Positions 7,124 to 15,060 of a stretch of DNA of 23,010 nt are shown piece after piece. Position 1 is the first letter of the stretch. Each line of letters begins with the position of its first letter. The translations under genes were made by a program, and so were the position numbers. The notes beneath the pieces are model-generated. The model did no database searches. It worked only from the letters and a program-made list of their open reading frames with translations, and was not told the DNA's origin. The stretch comes from Tabrizicola_A sp044377735 (GTDB taxonomy: Bacteria > Pseudomonadota > Alphaproteobacteria > Rhodobacterales > Rhodobacteraceae): positions 1 through 23,010 of the forward strand of contig JBILYK010000057.1 in the NCBI GenBank assembly GCA_044377735.1. The letters are read 5' to 3'.

Positions 7124-7339
7124 TCATTCCGACGGTTCGCTTTCGGACGGCGTCGTCAGGGCGCCAGATGTGGTCTTGGACTTGTCGGCGAGCCGGTTGG
7201 CCAGATCCTGATGGCGGGCATCACAGGAGGTGCAGAAGGTAGCCGTCTCGGGAATGCGCGACTGATAGGCCCAAAGCCCGCCGCAGAAGATCGCTACCGT
7301 GGCCACAGCCCCCGAAATCCGCCATCCCCGACGTGTCAT
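7124..7339 (-). CDS. 71-aa single-span membrane protein with CTSCDARH motif (copy 1)
   Basis: I do not recognise a named family. The ATG at 7339 overlaps the TGA of flavoprotein A as ATGA, which sets the start; an ATG 18 bases further up is in frame but lies inside the flavoprotein. The protein has a basic N-terminus (MTRRGWR), one membrane helix (about residues 8-25) and a C-terminal part with CTSCDARH (C36, C39, D40, H43) followed by a Ser/Thr/Glu-rich tail. By the positive-inside rule the cysteines face the periplasm. CxxC followed by Asp is not a c-type haem site (CxxCH), but could be a dithiol or metal site. The gene at 21951-22166 has the same length, layout and motif. A role alongside the flavoprotein is inferred from gene coupling only. 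Confidence 0.75.
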   Translation of the reverse strand: MTRRGWRISGAVATVAIFCGGLWAYQSRIPETATFCTSCDARHQDLANRLADKSKTTSGALTTPSESEPSE

Positions 7340-9426
7340 TCGGCCGCCCTTGTCCAATGAGCAGGTACGACAAGGCCCACATCGGGCAACTCGTGTTTCA
7401 GCGGCTCGTCGATATCGACGATCTCGTCAAGTTCCACAGCATAACGGTGCCCGGCATAGACGGCTGCGGCGATGATGGCGGGGGCATCGACATCGCCGAT
7501 CCGGGTCAGCGTGAAGGGCAACTTCGCGGCATCGCCGTCCACCTTGGCAAGGATGTCGTGATAAAGGTCGTCGTTGGGCCTGCGCTGCGTGACCAGCACC
7601 GCCGCGCTGACCTCCAGCGTCCTTTCGCGGCCCGAATAGGCGCATTCCAGCGTCGCCTGTCGCCCGTCAAAGCCGGTAAGGCTGTGCGTGGTGACGATCT
7701 CCACACCGAGGCCCATCAGATGCGTCCGGATACGCCACCTCTCCGAGGTCTTTTCGGCCCAGGTCGAGACGCTGTCTTGCGCCGTCACATAGGTCACAGG
7801 CTGGCCGGACCGCGCGATGGCTTCGGCGATCACGCCGGCCATGTAGTAGTTGTCGCCGTCAAAGACCATTGTCGGCCCTTGCGGCAACCGCCCCTCCATG
7901 ATGTCATCAGGGGTCAGCACCGTGGCCCCGTCTGACGTGATGTCGACATAGCACTGGCCGTCGAACAGGTCTCGCCGCCAGGTGGCTCCGGTGGCAATGG
8001 CAACATGGGCGACGCCTGTGTCGAAGACATCCTGCGCCGTCATCCGGCTTTCGCGGAACACCTCGACATTCGGCATCTTTCGCAACTGCTGCTCGCGGTA
8101 GTCACGGACGCGGATGTATTCGCTCATCCCCGGCAGGGCCGCTTCGCGCGCCACTCGGCCGCCAAGGTCGCGGGTCGCCTCGGCCAGCATCACGTTGTAG
8201 CCGCGCAGGCCAAGTGTCCGAGCCGCCTCAAGGCCTGCGGGACCCGCGCCGACGATCAGGACCGACGCGGTTGAGGGTGCGGGTTTGGCCCGTTCCGGGT
8301 GCCAGCCTTTGCGCCATTCCTCGCCCATCGTGGGGTTTTGCGTGCAGCGGATCGGTGTGCTGGTGCTGTTTCCCGCATAGCAGATGTTGCAGCCGATGCA
8401 TTCGCGGATGTCCTCGAACCGCCCCTCCTCGATCTTCCTCGGGAGGAAAGGGTCCGCGATGGAGGGGCGCGCGGCACCGATCAGATCGGTGATGCCGCGC
8501 CTGATCTGACTGACCATCGTGTCGGGCGAAGTGAAGCGGCCCACGGTCACCACAGGCTTTGAGGTGACCGACTTGACCCACCCCATGTAGGGCTCAAGTG
8601 CGGCCTCTTTGGCAAAGCGGCTGACGCCCATCTCCAGCGAGTAGTCGGTGATGTTGATGTCCCACAGGTCGGGCAGTTCTGCCAGCATGGCGAACATCTC
8701 GCGCCGCTCGCCCTGGATCGGCTGGCCATCCGCGCCGACCGCCTCGTCCGCTGCGAAACGGACGGCAATGGCGCAACGGTCGCCAATGGCGTCCTTTGTT
8801 TCCTCGATCAGCTCGCGCACCAGCCGCACCCGGTTTTCCAAGGAGCCACCATATTCGTCAGACCGGGTGTTCACGCGCGGATCAAGGAAGTTGGACAGCA
8901 GATAGCCATGCGTGGCATAGACATAGACTACATCGAACCCCGCAGCCCGCGCCCGCAGGGCCGCCTTTCGGTGCCAGCGGCGCAGGTTGGCGATATCGGT
9001 CTTGTCCATCGCGTGGGATTGGTACGGATGGCCGGGCAGGTTCGGCAGGCTTGCCACATCCATCGAAGGCAGGCGGCTCATGAGGTTCGCCGAAGAGGCG
9101 CCGGAGAACCATAGTTGCGCGCCTGCGAGCGCGCCATGGGCATGGACCATGTCGGTCATCAGCGAATGCGCGCGGATGTCGCTGTCGTCCCAAAGTGAGG
9201 CATAGGTCCGGGGTGTGTCGTCCGAGGAGGGATGGATCGAGTTGTATTCGGTGTTGACGACGCCCCAGCCGCCTTCGGCCTTCATCCCACGCATATGGGC
9301 CAGCGTGTTGGGTCGAAGGTTGCCCATGCCGGTGCAATGCGGCACCTGGTAGAAGCGGTTCTTTGTCGTCACCGGGCCGATCTTCAAAGGCTCGAACAGG
9401 ATGTCATAGCGGGGATCACGGGTCAT
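7336..9426 (-). CDS. Flavoprotein A: TMADH/histamine-dehydrogenase-family amine dehydrogenase
   Basis: A large iron-sulfur flavoprotein that should oxidise an amine at a covalent FMN and pass electrons through a 4Fe-4S cluster, usually to ETF. Layout: Old-Yellow-Enzyme-type TIM barrel (1-340), cluster loop (C343, C346, C349, C361 in CIGCNIC...RC), then two nucleotide-binding domains (VLIVGAGPAGLEAAR at about 389). C31 in FYQVPHC matches the 6-S-cysteinyl-FMN cysteine (C30) of trimethylamine dehydrogenase (TMADH); Y170 and H173 match its Y169/H172. TMADH's D267 is Glu here (E265). The substrate-bowl residues Y60/W264/W355 are Y61/Y262/N353, so trimethylamine itself is unlikely. ATG 9426 (MTRDPRYDILFEP) fits the family N-terminus. 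It lies 17 bases after gene B and overlaps the 71-aa gene. Length 696 aa is normal; colinear with flavoprotein C. Confidence 0.88.
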   Translation of the reverse strand: MTRDPRYDILFEPLKIGPVTTKNRFYQVPHCTGMGNLRPNTLAHMRGMKAEGGWGVVNTEYNSIHPSSDDTPRTYASLWDDSDIRAHSLMTDMVHAHGALAGAQLWFSGASSANLMSRLPSMDVASLPNLPGHPYQSHAMDKTDIANLRRWHRKAALRARAAGFDVVYVYATHGYLLSNFLDPRVNTRSDEYGGSLENRVRLVRELIEETKDAIGDRCAIAVRFAADEAVGADGQPIQGERREMFAMLAELPDLWDINITDYSLEMGVSRFAKEAALEPYMGWVKSVTSKPVVTVGRFTSPDTMVSQIRRGITDLIGAARPSIADPFLPRKIEEGRFEDIRECIGCNICYAGNSTSTPIRCTQNPTMGEEWRKGWHPERAKPAPSTASVLIVGAGPAGLEAARTLGLRGYNVMLAEATRDLGGRVAREAALPGMSEYIRVRDYREQQLRKMPNVEVFRESRMTAQDVFDTGVAHVAIATGATWRRDLFDGQCYVDITSDGATVLTPDDIMEGRLPQGPTMVFDGDNYYMAGVIAEAIARSGQPVTYVTAQDSVSTWAEKTSERWRIRTHLMGLGVEIVTTHSLTGFDGRQATLECAYSGRERTLEVSAAVLVTQRRPNDDLYHDILAKVDGDAAKLPFTLTRIGDVDAPAIIAAAVYAGHRYAVELDEIVDIDEPLKHELPDVGLVVPAHWTRAAE

Positions 9427-9443
9427 GCGCGGCTCTTTCTGGG

Positions 9444-11543
9444 TCAATAGGGCGCCAAGGCTGGCAACTCGCGCTTGAAGGGCACCGCATCGCTGGCAGG
9501 CTCGCCGAGTTCGCGGGCATAGCGGTGACCGGCATAGACGGCGGCGGCGATAGTACCGGGAGCGTAGCAATCGCCAATCCGGGTCAGGGAAGGCTGCGCA
9601 GAGCCTGCTTTGCCGACAAGCGCTTTCACCTCGTGGAAAAGCGTGTCGATCGGCCGCCGCATGGTGACCGGCACGAACGAGCCGCAGGCAATCACATGCG
9701 ACCGGTCGGTAAAGTTGCAGGCGACCGTGACCGATGTAGCACCTATGTGAACTATATAATGCAGGGGCAGGATCTTCACATCCATCTCGATCAAGCGCCG
9801 CTGAATCCGCTCTTGCTCCAGGGTGTTGTGGGTAAAGCTGGATACATCGCCCGAAGGTGTCACCAGCGTCACGTCACAGCCCGCGCTGCGCAACTTCTCG
9901 GCCAAAAGCCCGCCCATGTAGTAGTGATCGTCGTCAAAGATCACCACCGGGCCGGCAGGCAAATGACCCCCCATGATCGCATCCGGCGTTGCAATGACGG
10001 CACCTGCGTCACGCGGGATCGGCCGCGTGACGGCCCGGCCCACGCCGCTGTCGCACCAACGCGCGCCGGTGGCGATCACGAAATGATCGGCGGCGAATTC
10101 CAGCACCTCGGCTGCGGTCAAGGGGCTGTTGAGGAAGGTCTGCACATTCGCCATCTGGCTGATCTGGTAGGTCCGGTAATCGGCGACGCGCTTCCACTCC
10201 ATCAGCCCCGGCAGGCTTGTCGCCTCGCGCAGGACGCGCCCGCCCATCGCTGGGCCCGCGTCGGCCAGCGTCACCTCATAGCCGCGTTGACCAAGGGCGC
10301 GGGCGGCCTCCAGCCCCGATGGCCCTGCGCCCACGATCAGCACGCTCTCGGCGGCATGATTTAGCGCGATGCGTTCCGGGTGCCAGCCCTTGCGCCATTC
10401 CTCGCCCATGGTCGGGTTCTGCGTGCAGCGCATCGGGACCGAAGTGAAGTCGCCGGTCACGCAGATGTTGCAGCCGATGCACTCGCGGATATCCTCGATC
10501 CGGCCTTCCTCAACCTTCTTGGGCAGGAACGGATCGGCAATCGACGGACGCGCCGCGCCGATCAGGTCGAGGACCCCCGACCGGACCAGCGACACCATCG
10601 CATCGGGCGAGGTATAGCGACCAACACCCACGACAGGCTTTGAGGTCACCTTCTTCACGAAGGCGATATGGCTGTCCTGAAAGCCACTGGGCGCAAAGCG
10701 CGAGGTCATGCTGTCATTGGCCCAATCGCTGAGGTTCACATCCCAAAGATCGGGCATCTCGGCCAGCATCTCGACCACATCGCGGCCTTCACCGACCGAG
10801 CTGAGGCCCTCGTCACCCAACAACTCTTCGACACCCAGCCGCAAAGCAATGCCGCAGTCGTGGCCGACCGCCTCCTTGGTGTCGATCAGCACCTCGCGCA
10901 ACAGTCGCACCCGGTTTTCCAGGCTGCCGCCGTAGTTGTCGGTCCGGTCGTTGGTCTGCCGTGACAGGAACTGCGAGAGGACATTCATCCCATGCCCGGC
11001 GTAGACGTAGATCAGGTCGAAACCGGCCACACGGGCGCGGCGGGCGGCATCCACGTACCAGCGGCGCACATTGCGGATGTCACTCGCATCCATCGCCCTG
11101 GCTTGAACGGGGTCGCTATAGGCCACGGGGCGCGCCGATGGCCCCATCGGGATCTCTCGGCTGTAACGGTTGGCCGTCACCATTCCGTCATAGCAGGGTT
11201 CGATCCCGGCAAGGCCGCCATGTTCGTGGATCTTGTCGGTCATCTTGCGCAGCACGGGGATGTCGCGGTCATCCCAAAGCCGCCCCTCGATCACCGGCGA
11301 GAGTTCGGAGGTATGGTGGATCTCGACCTGTTCGGTGCAGATCACGCCCCAACCGCCTTCGGCCTTGATGGCGCGCATCTCAGCCATGGCTGATGGATAT
11401 TGATGGCCCATCCCATTGCAATGGGGCACCTGGTAGAAGCGGTTCCTGGCCGTGACCGGGCCGATCTTGACCGGTTCAAACAGGATGTCATAGCGCGGGT
11501 CGCGTTTGTTCGTCGTCGTCATGTCGCCAGTGATCCTTTTCAT
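9444..11543 (-). CDS. Flavoprotein B: histamine-dehydrogenase-like amine dehydrogenase
   Basis: Same architecture as flavoprotein A: FMN-binding TIM barrel, 4Fe-4S loop (C355, C358, C361, C373) and C-terminal nucleotide domains (VLIVGAGPSGLEAAR). C42 is the expected covalent FMN cysteine; Y181, H184 and D277 match the TMADH triad Y169/H172/D267. The bowl residues are Q72, W274 and D365. As I recall, histamine dehydrogenase of Nocardioides simplex has Gln65, Trp267 and Asp358 there; the constant offset of seven at all three sites argues for colinear proteins. That enzyme oxidises histamine and also some diamines, making the aldehyde and ammonia. ATG 11543 has GGAG eight bases upstream; ATG 11522 (MTTTNKRDPRYDILF) is the alternative and would remove the offset. 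It leads the B-A-71-aa set, with a TetR-type palindrome about 155 bases upstream. Confidence 0.85.
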   Translation of the reverse strand: MKRITGDMTTTNKRDPRYDILFEPVKIGPVTARNRFYQVPHCNGMGHQYPSAMAEMRAIKAEGGWGVICTEQVEIHHTSELSPVIEGRLWDDRDIPVLRKMTDKIHEHGGLAGIEPCYDGMVTANRYSREIPMGPSARPVAYSDPVQARAMDASDIRNVRRWYVDAARRARVAGFDLIYVYAGHGMNVLSQFLSRQTNDRTDNYGGSLENRVRLLREVLIDTKEAVGHDCGIALRLGVEELLGDEGLSSVGEGRDVVEMLAEMPDLWDVNLSDWANDSMTSRFAPSGFQDSHIAFVKKVTSKPVVGVGRYTSPDAMVSLVRSGVLDLIGAARPSIADPFLPKKVEEGRIEDIRECIGCNICVTGDFTSVPMRCTQNPTMGEEWRKGWHPERIALNHAAESVLIVGAGPSGLEAARALGQRGYEVTLADAGPAMGGRVLREATSLPGLMEWKRVADYRTYQISQMANVQTFLNSPLTAAEVLEFAADHFVIATGARWCDSGVGRAVTRPIPRDAGAVIATPDAIMGGHLPAGPVVIFDDDHYYMGGLLAEKLRSAGCDVTLVTPSGDVSSFTHNTLEQERIQRRLIEMDVKILPLHYIVHIGATSVTVACNFTDRSHVIACGSFVPVTMRRPIDTLFHEVKALVGKAGSAQPSLTRIGDCYAPGTIAAAVYAGHRYARELGEPASDAVPFKRELPALAPY

Positions 11544-11722
11544 TCCAACATCTCCAACAAACGTTCAGGCTGCAACGCCTTTGTTTCGCAGGCATTGCAG
11601 TCCTTGAGAGCAGACAAGCAGCGCGTTCCCTTTTTGCGACCATCGAGCTTCACGCATGGCTTGACAAAAGCAGCTCTTGTTTCTGTCCAATATTTGGTTG
11701 AATGATCATTCAGTTTAATCAC
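11540..11722 (-). CDS. Candidate Cys-rich small ORF coupled to flavoprotein B
   Basis: A frame open from GTG 11722 ends in TGA overlapping the ATG of flavoprotein B (ATGA). Its C-terminal part reads GTRCLSALKDCNACETKAL, then QPERLLEMLE, with four cysteines in the last 38 residues including CNAC. The full-length start lies inside the TetR-type palindrome and has no ribosome binding site, so if the protein is made it probably begins later, for instance at GTG 11653 (37 aa). The CNACETK segment recalls CTSCDAR of the two 71-aa proteins, but there is no membrane span. It could equally be a chance frame or a translated leader that couples to gene B. Confidence 0.35.
   Translation of the reverse strand: MIKLNDHSTKYWTETRAAFVKPCVKLDGRKKGTRCLSALKDCNACETKALQPERLLEMLE
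11699..11712. promoter_or_regulatory. TetR/BetI-type operator, site 1 (perfect palindrome)
   Basis: TGAATGATCATTCA is a perfect 14-base palindrome in the leader of flavoprotein B and behind the GST gene. A TTGACT hexamer that could be a -35 box lies beside it on the minus strand (11730-11725). Read on the minus strand from 11721 to 11699, the sequence matches operator site 3 (15038-15060) at 18 of 23 positions, including a shared TGATTAA lead. The likely binder is the TetR protein encoded at 19137-19823. Confidence 0.65.
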
Positions 11723-11785
11723 TCAGTCAAGCATGAACACATACCTGGCCTCCTTCTGCGGCTTGGGGCGTGGTCGGCGACCCCA

Positions 11786-12406
11786 TCAGAGGTTGCGGGC
11801 TGCGACCTCGAAAAGGCGGTTGTCAGACGTCACCGCATCGGCCAACACCAGCAACCTTGGGGCGCAGCTTGCGACCTTGTCCCGGTGCAGCCACGACAGG
11901 ACGACCCAGATCAGATAATCCACACCCATGGGTGCCGGGCCAAGCAGGAATGGCCCCTCCCCCACAGCATCATCAAGCATCTCGAGATGACGCAGCACAT
12001 AGGACTCTGCCGCTGCCCGGATGCCGGGAACCCCGGAGGGGTCGGTCGTGTAGCGCTCGGTGTAGAACATCCGCAGCACGCCCTCATAGATGTTGGCATG
12101 CGTAAAGGCGAGCCAGCGGTCGTGCTGCGCCCGCTCCGACGTACCCGGCGGGGGGGCGAGGCCGCTGCCCGGGTGCGCATCTGCAAGATGCGTCAGGATA
12201 GCGGGCAGTTCCGTGACCACCGAGCCATCGGGCAGGCACAGCGCCGGAACCTGGCCGCGCGGGTTGATCGCCAGAAACGCCGGACCAGACAGATCGCCGG
12301 ACTGAGGGTCGAGGACCACAACCTGATGCGCGATCCCACCGGCCACAAGGGCCAGTTCGACCGCAGCCGACCCGGATTGCGGATATCCGTACAAACGATA
12401 AGGCAC
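11786..12406 (-). CDS. Glutathione S-transferase-like protein
   Basis: A cytoplasmic GST-fold protein of 206 aa. The start is GTG 12406 with GAGG eight bases upstream (VPYRLYGYPQSGSAAVELAL); the longer open frame to 12550 adds only low-complexity basic sequence. The N-terminal thioredoxin fold (1-78) shows S11 in the usual catalytic place, the cis-Pro segment GQVPALCLPDG (P54) and TELPAI (E66), which binds the glutathione gamma-glutamyl group in the family. An all-helical C-terminal domain follows, with GPAPMGVDYLIWVVLSWLHR. It precedes flavoprotein B on the same strand with a 242-base gap and is divergent from the cupin gene. GSTs near amine-oxidation genes may trap or isomerise reactive aldehydes or carry glutathione adducts (compare N-methylglutamate and formaldehyde pathways); here that is inference. 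Confidence 0.85.
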   Translation of the reverse strand: MPYRLYGYPQSGSAAVELALVAGGIAHQVVVLDPQSGDLSGPAFLAINPRGQVPALCLPDGSVVTELPAILTHLADAHPGSGLAPPPGTSERAQHDRWLAFTHANIYEGVLRMFYTERYTTDPSGVPGIRAAAESYVLRHLEMLDDAVGEGPFLLGPAPMGVDYLIWVVLSWLHRDKVASCAPRLLVLADAVTSDNRLFEVAARNL

Positions 12407-12734
12407 CCTTCTTTCCTCGCGGTCTTTCCAAGACTGTATGCTTAGGCTTGGTTCCCGGTTTGGGCAAGACCGTGCACTGGCTGACCGCGACGCCGTAACT
12501 TGACACCTCCTTGTTGGGCACATCCTCGCTCTGGCTGATCGTGACAGCAACCCGATGGGGCGGTCCCGTCACGCAGTCTGACAAGCCGCGTGATCTGCAG
12601 GGCAACGTTCGATGCGTGAGTAGGTCATTGAATAATCATTCATTGAATTAGACGGCTATCGATGCGATCATCCTTGCGATTCGATCCGGCGGCGCGGACG
12701 AACTTGCCCCGCCCCAATACGGCTGGAGACTCCG
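12407..12734. other. Divergent control region between GST and cupin genes
   Basis: This 328-base spacer separates the leftward GST/flavoprotein set from the rightward cupin/amine-oxidase set, so it should hold promoters in both directions. It contains operator site 2 at 12629-12642. Frames that cross it are out of keeping with any family. The part from about 12620 to 12660 is much more AT-rich than its surroundings, which fits a promoter, but I could not settle on a -35/-10 pair. Confidence 0.5.
12629..12642. promoter_or_regulatory. TetR/BetI-type operator, site 2
   Basis: TGAATAATCATTCA matches the site 1 palindrome except at one base; six of its seven base pairs are symmetric. TTGAAT begins at 12628 and again at 12643, giving a 15-base repeat that is also partly seen at site 3. 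Its position between the divergent GST and cupin genes would let one repressor control both directions. Confidence 0.6.
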
Positions 12735-13493
12735 ATGGCTGCGACTCCCAAGATCATCCGCCTTGAACCAAACGGCCCGAGAGGGGTCACCCTCGCTCCG
12801 TTGGAGCTTGACCCCGCCGATTTCCAGTCGCCGCTGCCTGAGCAGAACTACCACCTGTACTTCACCGATCCGGCGATTGGCCTGAACGTCGGCATCTGGG
12901 ACACGACCACGATGCAGGAGGCCTTCGGACCCTATCCCGGCGACGAGTTCATTCTTGTCCTCACCGGGGCGTTTTCCATGCTGGATGCGCAAGACAAGGG
13001 CGTTCCCGCCAAAGCGGGTGATCTTGTCGCCTTCCGCAACGGAGCGCCGATGAGTTGGAAGCAAGAGGACTATCTCAAGAAGTTCTACCTTACCCTGCGT
13101 GATCCCGAAGCTGCGCCACCCGCGATCGACACGGCCGAGGGCGGCGTTGTTGTGATTGATCCGGCGACCGGACTAACGGACGACGATACCCTTGCCTATT
13201 CTGAAGGCACCGGAAGCGGCGCCGTCGCACGTGAAGTGATCTTTTTCAGGAATGACGCAGGGACAATGAGCGTGGGCCTTTGGGATTGCCAGGCGTTTGA
13301 CGGGGCTGAGATGACACTTTTTCCCTGCCACGAGTTCGTCGTGATGGCGGCAGGCGAGGTCACCATCCGTGAACCGGGTGGCGTCGCACAAACCTTCGGC
13401 CCAGGCGATGCATTCTTTGTGCCGAAAGGCACGCTTTGCAGCTGGCATGTGCCACACTACATCCGGAAGTTCTTTGCCGCCGTCGAGTCATGA
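12735..13493 (+). CDS. Two-domain cupin protein (Cupin_3/EutQ-like repeats)
   Basis: A 252-aa cytoplasmic protein made of two cupin barrels in tandem (about residues 40-125 and 165-250). The repeats are visible as matching motifs: GPYPGDEFILVLTGAFSML, AKAGDLVAFRNGAPMSWKQ and LKKFYLTL in the first, and TLFPCHEFVVMAAGEVTI, FGPGDAFFVPKGTLCSWHV and IRKFFAAV in the second. This is the Cupin_3 pattern found near amine and ureide catabolic genes. The second domain retains CHEF and the first has GDEF, so metal-binding histidines are few, and a binding or sensing role is as likely as catalysis. ATG 12735 has GGAG six bases upstream. The gene heads the rightward cluster, with site 2 upstream, and is followed 45 bases later by the amine oxidase gene. 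Confidence 0.85.
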   Translation: MAATPKIIRLEPNGPRGVTLAPLELDPADFQSPLPEQNYHLYFTDPAIGLNVGIWDTTTMQEAFGPYPGDEFILVLTGAFSMLDAQDKGVPAKAGDLVAFRNGAPMSWKQEDYLKKFYLTLRDPEAAPPAIDTAEGGVVVIDPATGLTDDDTLAYSEGTGSGAVAREVIFFRNDAGTMSVGLWDCQAFDGAEMTLFPCHEFVVMAAGEVTIREPGGVAQTFGPGDAFFVPKGTLCSWHVPHYIRKFFAAVES

Positions 13494-13538
13494 ACCCGAT
13501 GCTGCTCCGCCTTTGACCCGCCCAGCCCGAGACCCCGC

Positions 13539-14831
13539 ATGTTCGCTCCCAAGCTATCGGCCACCGTTCAGACAAATCCGGATGTGATCATTGTTGGCGC
13601 CGGGGCCGCGGGCATCGCTGCCACCAGGCGCCTGATCAAGGCGGGGGTGTCGGTCCTGACACTTGAGGCTGGCGCCCGGGTGGGCGGACGGGCATGGACG
13701 GACCATGCGGGTCTCGGCATCCCGGTCGACATGGGGTGTTCCTGGGTCTCGGCGCGCGACCGCAACTCTGTGGGCACGATCGCCGAGAAACGCGGGTTTT
13801 CGCTGATCGATCACACCGATGCCGCAACCGATCTGTTCCGCGACGGTCAACGCGCCACCCCGCAGGATTTCAAGGAATTTGCTGCGGCGGCAAAGGTGAT
13901 CGCGAAAGCCATGAACAAGTCAGGCCGCGCCGGTCTTGACATCCCGGCCCGCGAGGTCGTGCCCAGGAACCTGCCTTGGGCCGGGGCGGTTCAGGCCTGG
14001 CTGGGTCCGATGGACTACGGTGTGGAGTTCGATCAGATCTCGACGCTCGAGGATTGGAACGGGTCCTCTGACCAACCCTCGGCCTTTGTCCGTGAGGGTC
14101 TGGGCACCGTCATCGCCCAAGAGGCGACGGGGCTGCCGATCCGCCTGAGCACGCCCGTTCGCAGCATCGACTGGAGCGGTCAGGGCGTGCGCGTGGTAAC
14201 GGACGCAGGGACAATCGCGGCGAGGGCTTGTATCGTTACTGTATCAATCGGCGTTCTGGCTGCGGGAGGCCTGCGGTTCACGCCGGACCTGCCGACCGGG
14301 CAGACGGAGGCAATCCACGCGGCACGGATGGGCCTTTTGATGAAGGTACCGCTGCTCTTTGACGGCGCGCGGCTGGGCCTCGGGGAAAACAACTGGGTCA
14401 CCTCATGGATTGCCAACGAACTGCCGATGCGGGCCTGCAACTTCATCGCCTGGCCCTGCGGTGGGGATTACCTGTTCGGCAATATCGGCGGTGTCCTCGG
14501 CTGGGAGTTGTCGCGCGAAGCGCCCGAGGTGGCCGTTGACTTCGCGTTGGAAGAGCTGGTGAAGCTTGTCGGTCACGATGCACGCAAGCACTTCGTTCGG
14601 GGCGTGCGCACGGATTGGGCCAATGATCCGCTGGTCCGTGGTGCCTATTCCTGTGTCCGGCCCGGGCATGCTGGCGTCAGGCGCAAAATCGCAGAGCCGG
14701 TCGGAAACCGGGTCTTCTTTGCGGGCGAAGCTTGCGCCTTGGAGTATCCTGCACTCGTGAATGGGGCCTGGGATAGCGGAAACCGCACGGCAAACCACGT
14801 CGCAAAGCATCTTGCGGCCCCCGGCACCTGA
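13539..14831 (+). CDS. Flavin monoamine oxidase family protein
   Basis: An FAD-dependent oxidase of the monoamine/polyamine oxidase family, which oxidises a C-N bond to an imine using O2 and releases H2O2, aldehyde and amine. The Rossmann motif GAGAAG is at residues 20-25, ARVGGRAW (46-53) binds the FAD phosphate, K269 in GLLMKVPLLF is the conserved active-site Lys, and the C-terminal FAD segment is RVFFAGEACALEYPALVNG. There is no SGGCY-type cysteine, so the FAD should be non-covalent. The product is 430 aa, typical of bacterial members. No signal peptide is seen. The ribosome binding site is weak. It follows the cupin gene and precedes the importer operon, so a polyamine or aryl/alkyl amine substrate is likely; which one is unknown. 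Confidence 0.88.
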   Translation: MFAPKLSATVQTNPDVIIVGAGAAGIAATRRLIKAGVSVLTLEAGARVGGRAWTDHAGLGIPVDMGCSWVSARDRNSVGTIAEKRGFSLIDHTDAATDLFRDGQRATPQDFKEFAAAAKVIAKAMNKSGRAGLDIPAREVVPRNLPWAGAVQAWLGPMDYGVEFDQISTLEDWNGSSDQPSAFVREGLGTVIAQEATGLPIRLSTPVRSIDWSGQGVRVVTDAGTIAARACIVTVSIGVLAAGGLRFTPDLPTGQTEAIHAARMGLLMKVPLLFDGARLGLGENNWVTSWIANELPMRACNFIAWPCGGDYLFGNIGGVLGWELSREAPEVAVDFALEELVKLVGHDARKHFVRGVRTDWANDPLVRGAYSCVRPGHAGVRRKIAEPVGNRVFFAGEACALEYPALVNGAWDSGNRTANHVAKHLAAPGT

Positions 14832-15016
14832 GCGGCTGGGCACCGTGCCTTCTCTATCTCAACAGCATCGTGCAGGGTACGCATGTCCTGCTTGGGACCG
14901 TCGGGGTTCTGACACACCAAAAAGCCGGTCCTGACCGTCCCTGAAGCTCTTTCTTTGACGTCTGCTCAACCTCTCTGGTTTGCAGGCGCTCTCTTTGCGG
15001 GCGACGCAACAAAGGG

Positions 15017-15045
15017 TTGACTCAGGCGATCTGCCAATGATTAAC
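15017..15045 (+). promoter_or_regulatory. Candidate sigma-70-type promoter of the importer operon
   Basis: TTGACT at 15017-15022 is one base from the -35 consensus, and 17 bases later ATTAAC (15040-15045) sits at the -10 position, though it matches poorly. The TetR-type palindrome starts two bases after it and would cover the start site, which is the usual layout for repression. Confidence 0.4.
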
Positions 15046-15046
15046 T

Positions 15047-15060
15047 TGAATAAGTATTCA
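15047..15060. promoter_or_regulatory. TetR/BetI-type operator, site 3
   Basis: TGAATAAGTATTCA has six of seven symmetric base pairs and the same outer arms as sites 1 and 2. It sits directly after the candidate promoter of the operon that also encodes the TetR protein, so autoregulation is expected. A second near-copy of the half-site (GTGAAT) follows at 15061. Confidence 0.65.

Noticed and set aside
7144..7339. CTSCDARH read as a c-type haem site in the small membrane proteins
   Set aside because: A haem c site needs CxxCH; here the residue after the second Cys is Asp in both copies, and the His is three residues further on.
9363..10364. 333-codon open frame on the plus strand
   Set aside because: It is antisense to flavoproteins A and B across their junction. 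The His/Gly-rich composition is typical of GC-driven shadow frames.
14840..14850. GGCACCGTGCC dyad after the amine oxidase gene as a terminator
   Set aside because: The stem is five bases with a one-base centre and there is no T-run after it.
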